A DNA stretch of 41,711 nucleotides from CAYMAZ01 sp964526285 (lineage in GTDB: Bacteria > Bacteroidota > Bacteroidia > Bacteroidales > DTU049). Of the stretch, positions 16,777 to 25,192 are shown piece by piece (positions within the stretch are counted from its first letter, which is position 1; each line of letters opens with the position of its first letter). The DNA lies in contig CAZGIW010000027.1 of the NCBI GenBank assembly GCA_964526285.1, positions 1 through 41,711 of the forward strand. The letters are read 5' to 3'. The notes under the pieces are model-generated. The model had not been told where the DNA came from. It made no database searches and saw nothing but the letters and a program-made list of their open reading frames with translations. The translations under genes and the position numbers were made by a program.

Positions 16777-18445
16777 GATCTTGTAAACATTTAAATATGA
16801 GTCTGAATGTGGATCCTTTGCTCTGTTCACTTTCAAGTGAAACCTTTCCTTTGTGCATTTCAACAATGGCTTTAACATAACTCAGTCCCAAGCCAAAACC
16901 TTTGACATCATGCACATTTCCGCTTGAAACCCTGTACAATTTCTCAAAAATACGTTTTTGTTCAGATTTGTGTATGCCTATGCCATTATCAACAATCTCA
17001 ATAACAATATTGTTTCTTTCATTGAAAGTTTTTACGATAATTTCTGGTTTGTTTCTGGTGAATTTAATGGCATTATCAAGCAAATTGAATATGATGTTTG
17101 TAAAATGAACCCTGTCAGCTGCAATTGAATGATTTGATGCCAGAAAGAATGTGTGAATTTTTCCTTCTTTCTGTTCAAGCTGAAGTGTCATATTTTCAAT
17201 CACATGATTCACTACTTCTTTCACATTCACAATATCTTTTTTGATTTTCAGTTGACCGTGATCAATAATCGCTGTTTGAAGTATCTTTTCGGCCATGGCA
17301 GATAAACGAATGTTTTCCTTTTTAATGATGTCAATATAAGTTTCTCTGAGAGTGCTGTCCTGATTGGCCTGAGAATCCTTCATTGCCTCGCATGCCAGTG
17401 AAATTGTGGCAATGGGAGTTTTAAATTCATGTGTCATATTGTTGATAAAATCATTGCGTTCTTCCGAAAGTTTCTTTTGACGTACAAATGAAACCAGAAC
17501 ATATGAAAATACGGTGATAATCAAAGCAATCAACACAAAAGAAATCAGAAGAGTTTGCTGCATCTGCTTCATTACAAATGCCTTTCTGTTGGGAAAATAC
17601 ACCACAAGATAATTGGGTACTGAAAAAAAATCACTGGGAAAAAGTTGAAAATATTGTCCGGATGCTGTTAATTCTTCAGTATAGGTCCCTGTTTTTTCAT
17701 ACACAAGCTCTTTGTGAAGAGTGCTGAATATTCCAAATTCATAATCAATGTTAATGCCTTTGTTTTCCATCTCAACCCCAATCAGTGAATCAAGGGTGAC
17801 AAAGTTAAGACGCTCCTCAATGGGCAGATAATATGAAAAATTAAACATGTCTTCAAAAATATCACTGACAATGAATGTGCGTTTCAGAAACTTATCAAAT
17901 TCCTGCATCAGACTATCCACATTCAGTTCCACAATTTCCGGATTTTCTATGTACTCATATATACTTCCCTGCCCTTCTCCTTCACTCTGGTCAATATACC
18001 ATGTACCTTGATTACCTTCTGACTTCTGGTAAGTGATATAACTGGTGTCAATTTTTGTTACAGGATGACCATATTTGTCCTGATAAATCTCAACTCTGAT
18101 TCGCTCTTTGGTGATATTTATGATGCTATCGTTTATAATTGAATCAATAAGCATTTTGTCAAATTCATCAAAAAGAATCTGATTGATTGAATCAACAGTG
18201 TTGAACAAAGACATTCCCTTTCCGTATGATTTGAATCTGTCTTTGATTCTGCTGGCAATTTCAAGTTTTTCAGTCTGGTAAATCACTTTTGACATTGCCT
18301 CCTGTACACTTCTTTCAAAATTGCTTTCACGTGCATTGATTGTCTGCTGAGTCCAACGATACTGAATAAGAAGAAGCCCAATCATTGCAAGCGCACTCGC
18401 AATCACCATGAGTAATGAAAATCGTTTTTTGATACCCAGCTGCAT
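16766..18445 (-). CDS. Sensor histidine kinase (RprX-like)
   Basis: This 559-residue inner-membrane kinase has one helix at about 10-27, a large periplasmic sensor region (about 30-295) rich in acidic residues, and a second helix at about 298-322. A HisKA domain follows with phospho-acceptor His339 in NNMTHEFKTP, then a HATPase domain (N box around NIIFNLLDNAIKFT, G1 EIVDNGIGIH, G2 GFGLGLSYVKAI). The input signal is unknown. It is transcribed ahead of and overlapping its response regulator. The 279-bp region before its start holds regulatory-looking repeats described separately. Confidence 0.93.
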   Translation of the reverse strand: MQLGIKKRFSLLMVIASALAMIGLLLIQYRWTQQTINARESNFERSVQEAMSKVIYQTEKLEIASRIKDRFKSYGKGMSLFNTVDSINQILFDEFDKMLIDSIINDSIINITKERIRVEIYQDKYGHPVTKIDTSYITYQKSEGNQGTWYIDQSEGEGQGSIYEYIENPEIVELNVDSLMQEFDKFLKRTFIVSDIFEDMFNFSYYLPIEERLNFVTLDSLIGVEMENKGINIDYEFGIFSTLHKELVYEKTGTYTEELTASGQYFQLFPSDFFSVPNYLVVYFPNRKAFVMKQMQQTLLISFVLIALIITVFSYVLVSFVRQKKLSEERNDFINNMTHEFKTPIATISLACEAMKDSQANQDSTLRETYIDIIKKENIRLSAMAEKILQTAIIDHGQLKIKKDIVNVKEVVNHVIENMTLQLEQKEGKIHTFFLASNHSIAADRVHFTNIIFNLLDNAIKFTRNKPEIIVKTFNERNNIVIEIVDNGIGIHKSEQKRIFEKLYRVSSGNVHDVKGFGLGLSYVKAIVEMHKGKVSLESEQSKGSTFRLIFKCLQDHGK

Positions 18446-18461
18446 GGAAATTAATTTTTTA

Positions 18462-18507
18462 CAAATTTAATGTTTTTTTAAAACTATTAAACTAAACAAC
18501 GTTGTTT
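18462..18507 (-). promoter_or_regulatory. -7 element and 14-bp palindrome upstream of the sensor kinase
   Basis: The complement of 18462-18469 reads TAAATTTG, 16 bp before the kinase ATG. AAACAACGTTGTTT at 18494-18507 is a perfect palindrome centred about 30-40 bp further up and could be an operator. No well-spaced -33 TTTG is present. Confidence 0.4.
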
Positions 18508-18568
18508 TTGCCCAAATCGTTCAACAAAAATCAGAAAATAAAATGATTTCCATATAAAAACACACCAT

Positions 18569-18633
18569 TTAACAATTATTAACAATATTTAACAAGCATT
18601 AACAAAATATCAATACTATGGGTTGTATTTTTG
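18569..18633 (+). promoter_or_regulatory. Four TTAACA boxes at 10-bp period ahead of a -7 element
   Basis: TTAACAA occurs at 18569, 18579, 18589 and 18599, exactly one helical turn apart. After a 20-bp gap TATTTTTG (18626-18633) fits the Bacteroidota -7 consensus, but there is no -33 TTTG. This layout is what an activator of the OmpR/PhoB class would use. It resembles the PhoP boxes known from Bacillus (TTAACA-like hexamers with short spacers). The promoter would read rightwards, away from the kinase gene. Confidence 0.55.
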
Positions 18634-18639
18634 TAGCAT

Positions 18640-18720
18640 CATTATAGATTAATACTTTTTAGGTTAATATATTTGGTTAGCAGTGCAAAGACATCCCACA
18701 CGGATGTCTTTGTATTTTAT
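18640..18720 (+). ncRNA. Candidate short RNA ending in a perfect hairpin
   Basis: If the -7 element at 18626-18633 is used, transcription starts near 18640 and meets a perfect 11-bp stem, CAAAGACATCC/GGATGTCTTTG (18686-18696 and 18702-18712, 5-nt loop), followed by TATTTTAT. That gives an RNA of about 75-80 nt running towards the 3' end of the helicase-nuclease gene. No convincing peptide is encoded. This is an inference from signals only. Confidence 0.3.
18686..18712 (-). terminator. Hairpin after the AddA-like gene, possibly bidirectional
   Basis: The 11-bp perfect stem begins 13 bp beyond the minus-strand stop codon at 18725, a normal terminator position. On the minus strand no T run follows it; on the plus strand a T-rich TATTTTAT does. 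Confidence 0.5.
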
Positions 18721-18724
18721 AAGT

Positions 18725-21700
18725 TTATGAAACTCTAATAACCTCAATTTCATTCTCACTCACATATACCAGTCTGGAAGTAACATTGACAAATCCCATC
18801 TTTTCCAGCAAACGACAATAATTGCCAATCTGCTCTGTGTGTTTATTGTATTTCTTTCCGGTCTTAAAGTCAACAATAATGGTTTCTTCTGAACCTGATA
18901 AAATCTTGTCTGGACGATATACATTTTCTCCATCTATGATGTCAGTTTCATTGTAATGTTTCAAATCAGGACTAAACAGAAACGATGTTTCAGGATGACT
19001 GAGTATCTGATTGAGCAGGTTTCCAAGTTTTTGTTTTTGTTCATCCTGAATTTTTCTTTTGCTGCAAAACTGTTCAAATTGTTCGGCAGGAACTTCTCTA
19101 TGGTGTGTTTCAGCCATAAATTCATGAAACATTTCTCCTGTTTTTCCTGCCTGACTGCGGTAACGTGAAACAACTCCGGCTGAAACTGACCCACGAGGCC
19201 TGATAAAATAATATTCAAGTTCAGGATTTTCTTCAATCTCTTTTGTCTTCTCTCCTTCATAGGGCGTGCCATATGTCAACTGCCTGAATCCTGAATCAGT
19301 ATTCTCAGAAAAAAGGTCATGTTTTGCTTCAATAAACTGTGCAATAAGCTCGTTGATTAAACCCGGAGTGTTGTTTTCTTTCAGTTCTTTGTTTTTGTAA
19401 AGCACATGTAGTGAATGTTTTGCCCTTGTCATTGCCACATAATGTATGTTCAGTGAGTCAAGCTCTTGTTTATGTATTTCCTTTTCCACATATCGCTTTA
19501 GTTCTTCATCAGGCAATAATTTGTGCATTGAAAGTTTCATCAACCAATAGTCTACTCCCGGCATATTTATGGATTGCTTAATTTCTTCAGGAAACAATGA
19601 GATGGGTACCCAAATGTATGCATTGTTGTTTTTGAGTCTGAAATCTGCAAAGGGATAAATGACAACTGGAAATTGCAATCCCTTTGATTTATGTACTGTG
19701 AAAATTCTTACTGCTTCTGTTCCTTCAGGAACAATGATACTGGTGCTGCTCCCTTTTTCTGTCCACCACTTCAGCACATCAGTAATTCCTCCATTGTTCT
19801 GTATGAGAAAATCTCCCAGTTTATTCTGAAAAAACAGCACATAAGCATCCGGAGGGTCTGCAAGTTTAAAAACCCGAATGAGCTCACTCACAATCTGATT
19901 GGTTTGAAACATACAAAGTTCTTGAAAATCAATAACATAGCCGGCAGTATTGAGGAGTGCTAAAAATGCATGGGTGCGGTTTGCTCCATCAAGACTGATA
20001 CATGTGTCATTAAGCCAGTTGCTGTTATTGAAAATAGTTTTGTTTTCTGAAGATTTGAATTTATGCAGGAAGGTGAATGCTCCGGCAAGTGCAATGTGAT
20101 TTTCAGGATTGTCAATGAGTCTGAGCATATCCATAATAAAATTCACTGAATGTGAAAATCCCAGTTCAAGCGATTCACTACTGATAACAGGAATTGGTGG
20201 ATTCTGTTGCATAAGAAAACCTGCAATTTCTTTGGCTGAATTGTTTCCTCTTGTGAGTATTGCAATATCACTCATTTTTGGACTGGATCTGATAATCTGA
20301 AGTATGGCATCCAGAGTTTGTTTTCTGTATTCAGTGTCTTCCAGAGGATAGAAGCATACTTCCCCTTTATTTTTAGCGCTTTCTGGAAAATTTTGCGCAG
20401 CATCAGCATAAGCAACAGGAATGTATGGATTGTCTTGCAATTGTGTGTAAACATCATTTATAAAAATGAAGTGCATATTGTTCAGTTCAACAATATGTTG
20501 TCCTGAACGGTAATTCGTGTTGGTAAATTCAGGTAATTGCGAACGGTCTTGAAAGCATGCATTCAGTGAGTATTCTATGTCATCAAAGTGAGAACTGCTA
20601 TCAGGTTTATTATATATAAGCGGAAGAGACATCAGTTGTTCCATTTCTCCGTTGCGAAACCTGTAGATGGATTGTTTTACATCACCCACAATAAGAGCAT
20701 GATTATTCTGGGCAAGTGCATTGTCAATGAGAGGAAGAAAGTTTTGCCATTGCATCACGCTGGTGTCCTGAAATTCATCCAGCAGGAAATGTCTGTATTT
20801 TTGACCCAAACGTTCGTAAATAAACGGAGCAGGTTCATTTCTTACAATATCTGCTATCAATTTGTTGAAAAGTGAAATTGGCAAAACCTGATTTTCTTTC
20901 TGATACTCATCAAGAAGTTGTTGCATTCGACCTAGCAATGCCATTGGGCCGGTTTGAGTTCTGATGTGATATATAAGCTGGATGTGTTGAACAAGAGGGT
21001 TTTCATCAATTTCGCAAAACAGATGCCTGAGTTTAGAGCGAAGAGCTTCAGAAATATTGCTGCCCGCTGATTCCCATTTGTCTTGCTCAAGAGTGGTCAT
21101 AACGTATGAGTTGGCTTTTATCTCAGTATTAAATGATGCATTGGACGCTGTATTGAAATAATTCCAGATTCCTCTTTTCTTTTGATAAAAGTCATCAATA
21201 CTGAGATTTTCTGCACTGATAGCATCCATTGCTTCTTTGCCTTTTGCTTGTATATGCTCTGTAATTTTTTTTTGCAAATTGAGTAATCTTCCTGTTGCAC
21301 CGGAGAAATCTTCTGTACTGTATTTAGCCAGATTTGGAATATGGTTCATCCCATCTTCAGAGAACATGAATTCAGCAAATGTATTGAGTTCCTGCGTAAT
21401 GTCCCAGTTGTCTTTTTCTTCAAACCTATTCAGGGCTAAATCAATGACGTAGTTTGAGATCTTTTCTGCTGTTGAATTTTCAGGTGATTGTTCAAGTCCG
21501 AAAAGCAACTCGTTTACAATGGTATTGGACAACATTTTGGTATCAATTTCCACATTGAAGTTTTCAGGCAGTTTCAGGTCGTGACTGAAAATTCTGAGAA
21601 TATCATGTATAAAACTGTCAATAGTAGAAATACTGAAACGGGAATAATTGTGCAAAATATCATGTAGTATGTTTGCACAACCTGCAATGATTTCATCTTC

Positions 21701-21961
21701 GTTTTTGCCGGTATCTTTTTTCAGTTCATCAATAAGAGAAACAATTTCTTTTCTGTGAGTGTGTTTGTTGGCAATGGCATACAAATACTCAGTAATCCGG
21801 TCTTTCATCTCATTGGCAGCTTTGTTTGTAAAAGTAATTGCTGCAAGTGTGTCAAAACGGGATTTGCCTGATAGATTGAGTTGAATAAATTCCTTCACAA
21901 TAGTATAGGTTTTACCTGCGCCTGCTGATGTTCTGTACACTTCAAAATTATGTGACCCCAT
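18725..21961 (-). CDS. AddA-like UvrD-family helicase with C-terminal nuclease domain
   Basis: This 1078-residue protein has the superfamily 1A helicase motifs in order: Walker A SAGAGKTYT (12-20), ITFTNKAANEM, DEFQDTS (Walker B), GDVKQSIYRFR, FTVHKSKGLQFPVV and YVAMTRAK. It ends in a RecB-type PD-(D/E)XK nuclease domain with RPDKIL, VDFKTGK and a Gln-x3-Tyr (QIGNY). This is the AddA architecture of double-strand-break resection machines. The AddB partner usually encoded next to it is not in the window, since the neighbouring genes are the kinase and an acyl carrier protein. It probably works in recombination repair. No frameshift was seen. Confidence 0.88.
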   Translation of the reverse strand: MGSHNFEVYRTSAGAGKTYTIVKEFIQLNLSGKSRFDTLAAITFTNKAANEMKDRITEYLYAIANKHTHRKEIVSLIDELKKDTGKNEDEIIAGCANILHDILHNYSRFSISTIDSFIHDILRIFSHDLKLPENFNVEIDTKMLSNTIVNELLFGLEQSPENSTAEKISNYVIDLALNRFEEKDNWDITQELNTFAEFMFSEDGMNHIPNLAKYSTEDFSGATGRLLNLQKKITEHIQAKGKEAMDAISAENLSIDDFYQKKRGIWNYFNTASNASFNTEIKANSYVMTTLEQDKWESAGSNISEALRSKLRHLFCEIDENPLVQHIQLIYHIRTQTGPMALLGRMQQLLDEYQKENQVLPISLFNKLIADIVRNEPAPFIYERLGQKYRHFLLDEFQDTSVMQWQNFLPLIDNALAQNNHALIVGDVKQSIYRFRNGEMEQLMSLPLIYNKPDSSSHFDDIEYSLNACFQDRSQLPEFTNTNYRSGQHIVELNNMHFIFINDVYTQLQDNPYIPVAYADAAQNFPESAKNKGEVCFYPLEDTEYRKQTLDAILQIIRSSPKMSDIAILTRGNNSAKEIAGFLMQQNPPIPVISSESLELGFSHSVNFIMDMLRLIDNPENHIALAGAFTFLHKFKSSENKTIFNNSNWLNDTCISLDGANRTHAFLALLNTAGYVIDFQELCMFQTNQIVSELIRVFKLADPPDAYVLFFQNKLGDFLIQNNGGITDVLKWWTEKGSSTSIIVPEGTEAVRIFTVHKSKGLQFPVVIYPFADFRLKNNNAYIWVPISLFPEEIKQSINMPGVDYWLMKLSMHKLLPDEELKRYVEKEIHKQELDSLNIHYVAMTRAKHSLHVLYKNKELKENNTPGLINELIAQFIEAKHDLFSENTDSGFRQLTYGTPYEGEKTKEIEENPELEYYFIRPRGSVSAGVVSRYRSQAGKTGEMFHEFMAETHHREVPAEQFEQFCSKRKIQDEQKQKLGNLLNQILSHPETSFLFSPDLKHYNETDIIDGENVYRPDKILSGSEETIIVDFKTGKKYNKHTEQIGNYCRLLEKMGFVNVTSRLVYVSENEIEVIRVS

Positions 21962-22028
21962 TGAGATGAATTTTGTACGAAAGTATGAAAAATTATTGAA
22001 TCATATGCGTATTTCTTTATCGATGGAT

Positions 22029-22056
22029 TCATTATAAATATGTGCTGAGCAATTAA
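22029..22056 (+). repeat. Partial copy of the GCTGAGCAATTA repeat end
   Basis: ATAAATATGTGCTGAGCAATTA here closely matches 33505-33526. It lies in the divergent gap (21962-22158) between the AddA-like gene and the first acyl carrier protein gene. The gap also holds TAATTTTG at 22127-22134, a possible -7 element for the acyl-chain cluster 25 bp before its first ATG. Confidence 0.35.
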
Positions 22057-22158
22057 TCCTAAACTAATAATACAAAATTTGATTGGTTTTTGCGAATCAT
22101 AAATATGCCCGTTTAATATAATTTCTTAATTTTGTTGCCCTGATTAAAATTTTTTGAT

Positions 22159-22431
22159 ATGATTACAGACCGAGAAGAACTGAAAGCACAGCTCAAGTTA
22201 CAGATTATTCAATATCTCAATTTGCTTGATATGAAACCGGAGGATATAAAGGATGACGAACCCTTCTTCGGGGAGAATATGGGACTTGATTCTATAGATT
22301 CACTTGAACTGATTGTTTTACTTGAAAGAGAATACGGAATTAAAATAAACAGCACAACCGAAGGCCGCAAAGTATTGGTGGATGTGAATACCATGACTGA
22401 TTATATTTTGGAAAATCAAAACAAAGAATGA
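22159..22431 (+). CDS. Acyl carrier protein 1 of the acyl-chain cluster
   Basis: This 90-residue carrier protein has the phosphopantetheine attachment motif GLDSIDSLEL, with Ser45 as the expected modified residue. It would hold the growing acyl chain as a thioester for the ketosynthases. It is not the housekeeping AcpP type: the sequence around the site (FFGENMGLDSIDSLE) is like carriers in aryl-polyene and related secondary clusters. It is the first gene of the cluster, and its stop overlaps the next start (ATGA), so it is translationally coupled to the ketosynthase. Confidence 0.88.
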   Translation: MITDREELKAQLKLQIIQYLNLLDMKPEDIKDDEPFFGENMGLDSIDSLELIVLLEREYGIKINSTTEGRKVLVDVNTMTDYILENQNKE

Positions 22432-23615
22432 AAAAAGTTTGTGTCACAGGTGCCGGAATCATCACTTCTGTCGGACTCAACTATGAAGAAAATCATGCAG
22501 CCCTCAGGAAAGCACAGCCAGGGATCAAAAAAGCACGTTTTTTTCAATCAAAATATACTGAATCACATTGTTTTGGAGAAATTCCTTTTGATACTCCCGC
22601 TTTAATCAGTATGGCAGGACTTGAAGGAAAACTGGGAATTACCCGTACTGATGCCCTTGCCTTTAAGGCGTTTTGCGAAGCAGTGCATAGCGCAGGCCTC
22701 ACAGCAGAAGATATTGCTTCTTCTGACACCGCGTTCATCTCTGCAAGTACAGTGGGTGGTATGTGCGAACACGATGCGCTCATGTCTGATGTGAAAATGC
22801 CCGAAAATCCTTCCCCTTTTCTGTTTGCCTTTCAGAATGCCTCCCATACACTGATGCTGATAAAACATTTCAGGATGAAAGGCATCACCAATACCATCAA
22901 TACAGCCTGTTCATCATCGGCCAATGCCATCATCGCCGGAGTGAAACTCATTCGTTCGGGTCGTGCCAAACGCGCCATAGTTGGTGGGGTAGACAGTCTT
23001 TCGAAATTCACTGTCAATGGCTTCAATGCGTTGAGAATTCTGTCAGAAGAGCCAACCAGTCCCTTTGATATCAACCGCAAAGGACTGTCACTTGGTGAAG
23101 GAGCTGCCTTTATTGTGCTGGAAAAAGAAGAAGACGCTACCGGTAAAAAACAGTTTGCAAATATTTCGGGCTTTGCCAATGCTGCTGATGCTTTCCATCA
23201 GTCAAGCCTTTCAGACGACGGAAAGGGAGTTGTGAAAGTGATGAGGCAAGCTATACAGATGTGGGGACTTGAACCTGCTCAGATTCATTATGTCAACGCC
23301 CACGGCACAGGTACCGATAATAATGATGTGGTTGAGTATAACGGCATGAAAGAAATTTTCGGAACAATTCCTCCCTATAATTCAACAAAATCATACACTG
23401 GACATACACTTGGAGCTGCCGGTGCTGTTGAGGCGGTGTTCAGTATGATGAGCATGCAATCAGGTGAATTGTATCAGAGTCTTAACTGTAATCAGCCTTT
23501 GGGAGATATTCCGCCTGTAGCACAACTGACAACGGGAGTGAAAATTGAGCATGTGTTGTCAAATTCCTTCGGGTTTGGGGGAAATTGCACTTCAATTATT
23601 TTGTCTAAATGTTAA
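22428..23615 (+). CDS. Beta-ketoacyl-ACP synthase (FabF-like), active subunit
   Basis: This 395-residue thiolase-fold ketosynthase carries the full Cys-His-His triad: Cys161 (NTACSSSAN), His292 (NAHGTGTDNND) and His326 (YTGHTLGAAG), and closes with NSFGFGGN. It would catalyse decarboxylative Claisen condensation of malonyl-ACP with an acyl chain. Immediately downstream sits a catalytically degraded homologue. The two together suggest a ketosynthase/chain-length-factor heterodimer as in type II polyketide and aryl-polyene systems. The first half of the gene looks somewhat richer in G+C than its surroundings. It is coupled to the upstream carrier protein by a 4-bp overlap. Confidence 0.9.
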   Translation: MKKVCVTGAGIITSVGLNYEENHAALRKAQPGIKKARFFQSKYTESHCFGEIPFDTPALISMAGLEGKLGITRTDALAFKAFCEAVHSAGLTAEDIASSDTAFISASTVGGMCEHDALMSDVKMPENPSPFLFAFQNASHTLMLIKHFRMKGITNTINTACSSSANAIIAGVKLIRSGRAKRAIVGGVDSLSKFTVNGFNALRILSEEPTSPFDINRKGLSLGEGAAFIVLEKEEDATGKKQFANISGFANAADAFHQSSLSDDGKGVVKVMRQAIQMWGLEPAQIHYVNAHGTGTDNNDVVEYNGMKEIFGTIPPYNSTKSYTGHTLGAAGAVEAVFSMMSMQSGELYQSLNCNQPLGDIPPVAQLTTGVKIEHVLSNSFGFGGNCTSIILSKC

Positions 23616-23645
23616 ATATTCTATCAATCTAAAATAGTTTTATCA

Positions 23646-24683
23646 ATGTATATTAAGGATCTTTTGTGTATTTCTGCTCAGCCTACCTATGAAGAGGGTG
23701 AATTTGAGAAGGGAGTAATTTGCCATGAGGGCGGCATTTTCAAAGCAATTGAACCATCATATGCAGAGCTGATTCCTGCCGGGGTATTACGCAGAATGAG
23801 TAAAATTGCCCGAATGGGTGTTGGGGTGGGAATGCCTCTGTTGAAAAAACACACTGATGTTGAGGGAATTATTGTTGGCACAGCCCACGGCGGAGTGGAT
23901 GATAGTATGAAATTTCTCAGTCAGATTGAACAATATGAAGAAGGAACCCTGACTCCCACAAATTTTGTGCAAAGTACTCCCAATTCGCTTGCCGGAGTAT
24001 TGTCTGTGATGAGCGGATGCGACGGCTACAATAATACACATGTTCATGAAGGGCTGTCCTTTGAAAACGCGCTTCTGGATGCCATGCTTTATTGCGAAGA
24101 AAAGGATGCAAGTTTGTTGCTGGGTGCTGCTGATGAAATTTCGGACTGGAATTATAACATTGAAAAACAAAAGGGTTTTTATAAGAATGAACACACAAAT
24201 TCAGCCACACTGCTTGAAAGTAAAACCTACGGAAGTGTTTGCGGAGAGGGAGCTGTGATGTTTGTGGTTGGCAGCCGACCCGAAAACAGCCTGGCATGTG
24301 TTAAAGGGGTGCATCATCTTGTGAGTGAAGACATTGAAGAAGTGAAAACGCACTTGTTTCAGTTTCTTGAAAAATACAAAATTTCAGAAAATGCCATTGA
24401 AATGCTCATTTGCGGTAACAACGGAGATATCAGAACAGACGGGTTATACAGTCAGCTCACAGAGGGAAAATTTTCAAATTCAGGCACAATTGCATACAAA
24501 CATCTTTTTGGGGAATTTCCAACTGTATCTGCCATGGCCATGTGGCTCGGGGTGAAGATGTTGTGCAAAACGTCTCTTCCCGAAATTATTAACATAAAAC
24601 CTGCTCAAAGAGAAGTGAATAACATTTTGATTATCAACCACTACATGGGACAGCAGTTTGGTTTTGTGTTGCTGACAAAATAA
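23646..24683 (+). CDS. Ketosynthase-like chain-length factor (degenerate active site)
   Basis: This 345-residue protein resembles the Ketoacyl-synt_2-type thiolase-fold proteins. Where an active enzyme has NTACSSS, this one has NNTHVHEGLSFENALL (129-144), with no cysteine. The HGTGT-like motif is replaced by CGNNGDIRTDG, so the first His is lost too. Only a KHLFGEF segment retains the last His. It is therefore probably a non-catalytic partner of the preceding ketosynthase that sets chain length, though some chain-length factors also decarboxylate malonyl-ACP. It starts 30 bp after the ketosynthase. The DNA after its stop is repeat material. Confidence 0.8.
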   Translation: MYIKDLLCISAQPTYEEGEFEKGVICHEGGIFKAIEPSYAELIPAGVLRRMSKIARMGVGVGMPLLKKHTDVEGIIVGTAHGGVDDSMKFLSQIEQYEEGTLTPTNFVQSTPNSLAGVLSVMSGCDGYNNTHVHEGLSFENALLDAMLYCEEKDASLLLGAADEISDWNYNIEKQKGFYKNEHTNSATLLESKTYGSVCGEGAVMFVVGSRPENSLACVKGVHHLVSEDIEEVKTHLFQFLEKYKISENAIEMLICGNNGDIRTDGLYSQLTEGKFSNSGTIAYKHLFGEFPTVSAMAMWLGVKMLCKTSLPEIINIKPAQREVNNILIINHYMGQQFGFVLLTK

Positions 24684-24699
24684 GATTGACACTGGTTTG

Positions 24700-24885
24700 T
24701 AAGGGTAGCGCAAACGGGTCATTCGGTGTGCGGCTATGTCAGGTTAGAAGACTTATGATATTTCAGCGAGTTTTACCCCTGCCCTGCTTCGGCAGGCTTA
24801 TTTCGACGGAGTTAACAATGCTTGCATTGCTCAATACATCGCAGTGTGGCACTCAGCACAGCGCTAAGGGAGCAGTCTTCACACA
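24700..24885 (+). repeat. Intergenic palindromic repeat inside the acyl-chain cluster
   Basis: This fills most of the 259-bp gap before the DUF2007 gene. It shares GTCATTCGGT (24718-24727) and adjacent bases with the repeat at 7335. It has a 6-bp stem CCTGCC/GGCAGG (24778-24783 and 24791-24796) and an AATGC/GCATT stem (24817-24828). An open frame across it (24686-24943) looks spurious. TATATTTG at 24920-24927 is a plausible -7 element for the next gene. Confidence 0.5.
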
Positions 24886-24942
24886 TATAACCCAAAAATA
24901 TAAAATCAAAAAAATTCCGTATATTTGTAAAAACATTTTGTA

Positions 24943-25188
24943 ATGAATAAAGAGAAAGACCAAACTCCGGTGATAATTTTCAGGGGCAATTTTTATGAAG
25001 TTGAGTTTGTCAGGACTATCCTCACTGATCATGGGATTGAATCCTATCTCAATGATGAATACACAGGAACACTTGCACCATGGTACACATCGCCCGGAGG
25101 TGCTGGTTCTGTCAAAGTTGTGGTTGCATCATCAGATGCTGAAAAGGCAAAGGAGCTGGTGGACGAATACAGAGAGAGTATCAAATAA
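24943..25188 (+). CDS. DUF2007 putative signal-transducing protein
   Basis: This 81-residue protein shows the DUF2007 pattern: an N-terminal strand VIIFRGNFYEVEFVRTIL, a helix, HGIESYLNDE, then VKVVVASSDAEKAKELVDEY. The family has a ferredoxin-like, PII-related fold and is often annotated as a putative signal transducer with no proven role. It has its own -7 element and is flanked on both sides by palindromic repeats, so it may be an independent unit lodged in the acyl-chain cluster and not a member of the pathway. Confidence 0.8.
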   Translation: MNKEKDQTPVIIFRGNFYEVEFVRTILTDHGIESYLNDEYTGTLAPWYTSPGGAGSVKVVVASSDAEKAKELVDEYRESIK

Positions 25189-25192
25189 AAAA

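Noticed and set aside
18569..18605. TTAACAA repeats as a CRISPR or simple-sequence array
   Set aside because: Units are 7 bp with 3-bp spacers, far too short for CRISPR, and the layout next to a -7 element fits an operator better.
19162..19174. parS-like half site AACGTGAAACAAC
   Set aside because: Only one half of the TGTTTCACGTGAAACA palindrome is present and it lies inside the helicase-nuclease gene. No full parS was found near parAB.
22544..23179. Long antisense frames across the first ketosynthase
   Set aside because: They are shadows of a well-supported coding frame with the complete catalytic triad.
24686..24943. 85-codon open frame after the chain-length factor
   Set aside because: It covers repeat DNA with hairpins and the next gene's promoter, and the translation shows no protein-like pattern.
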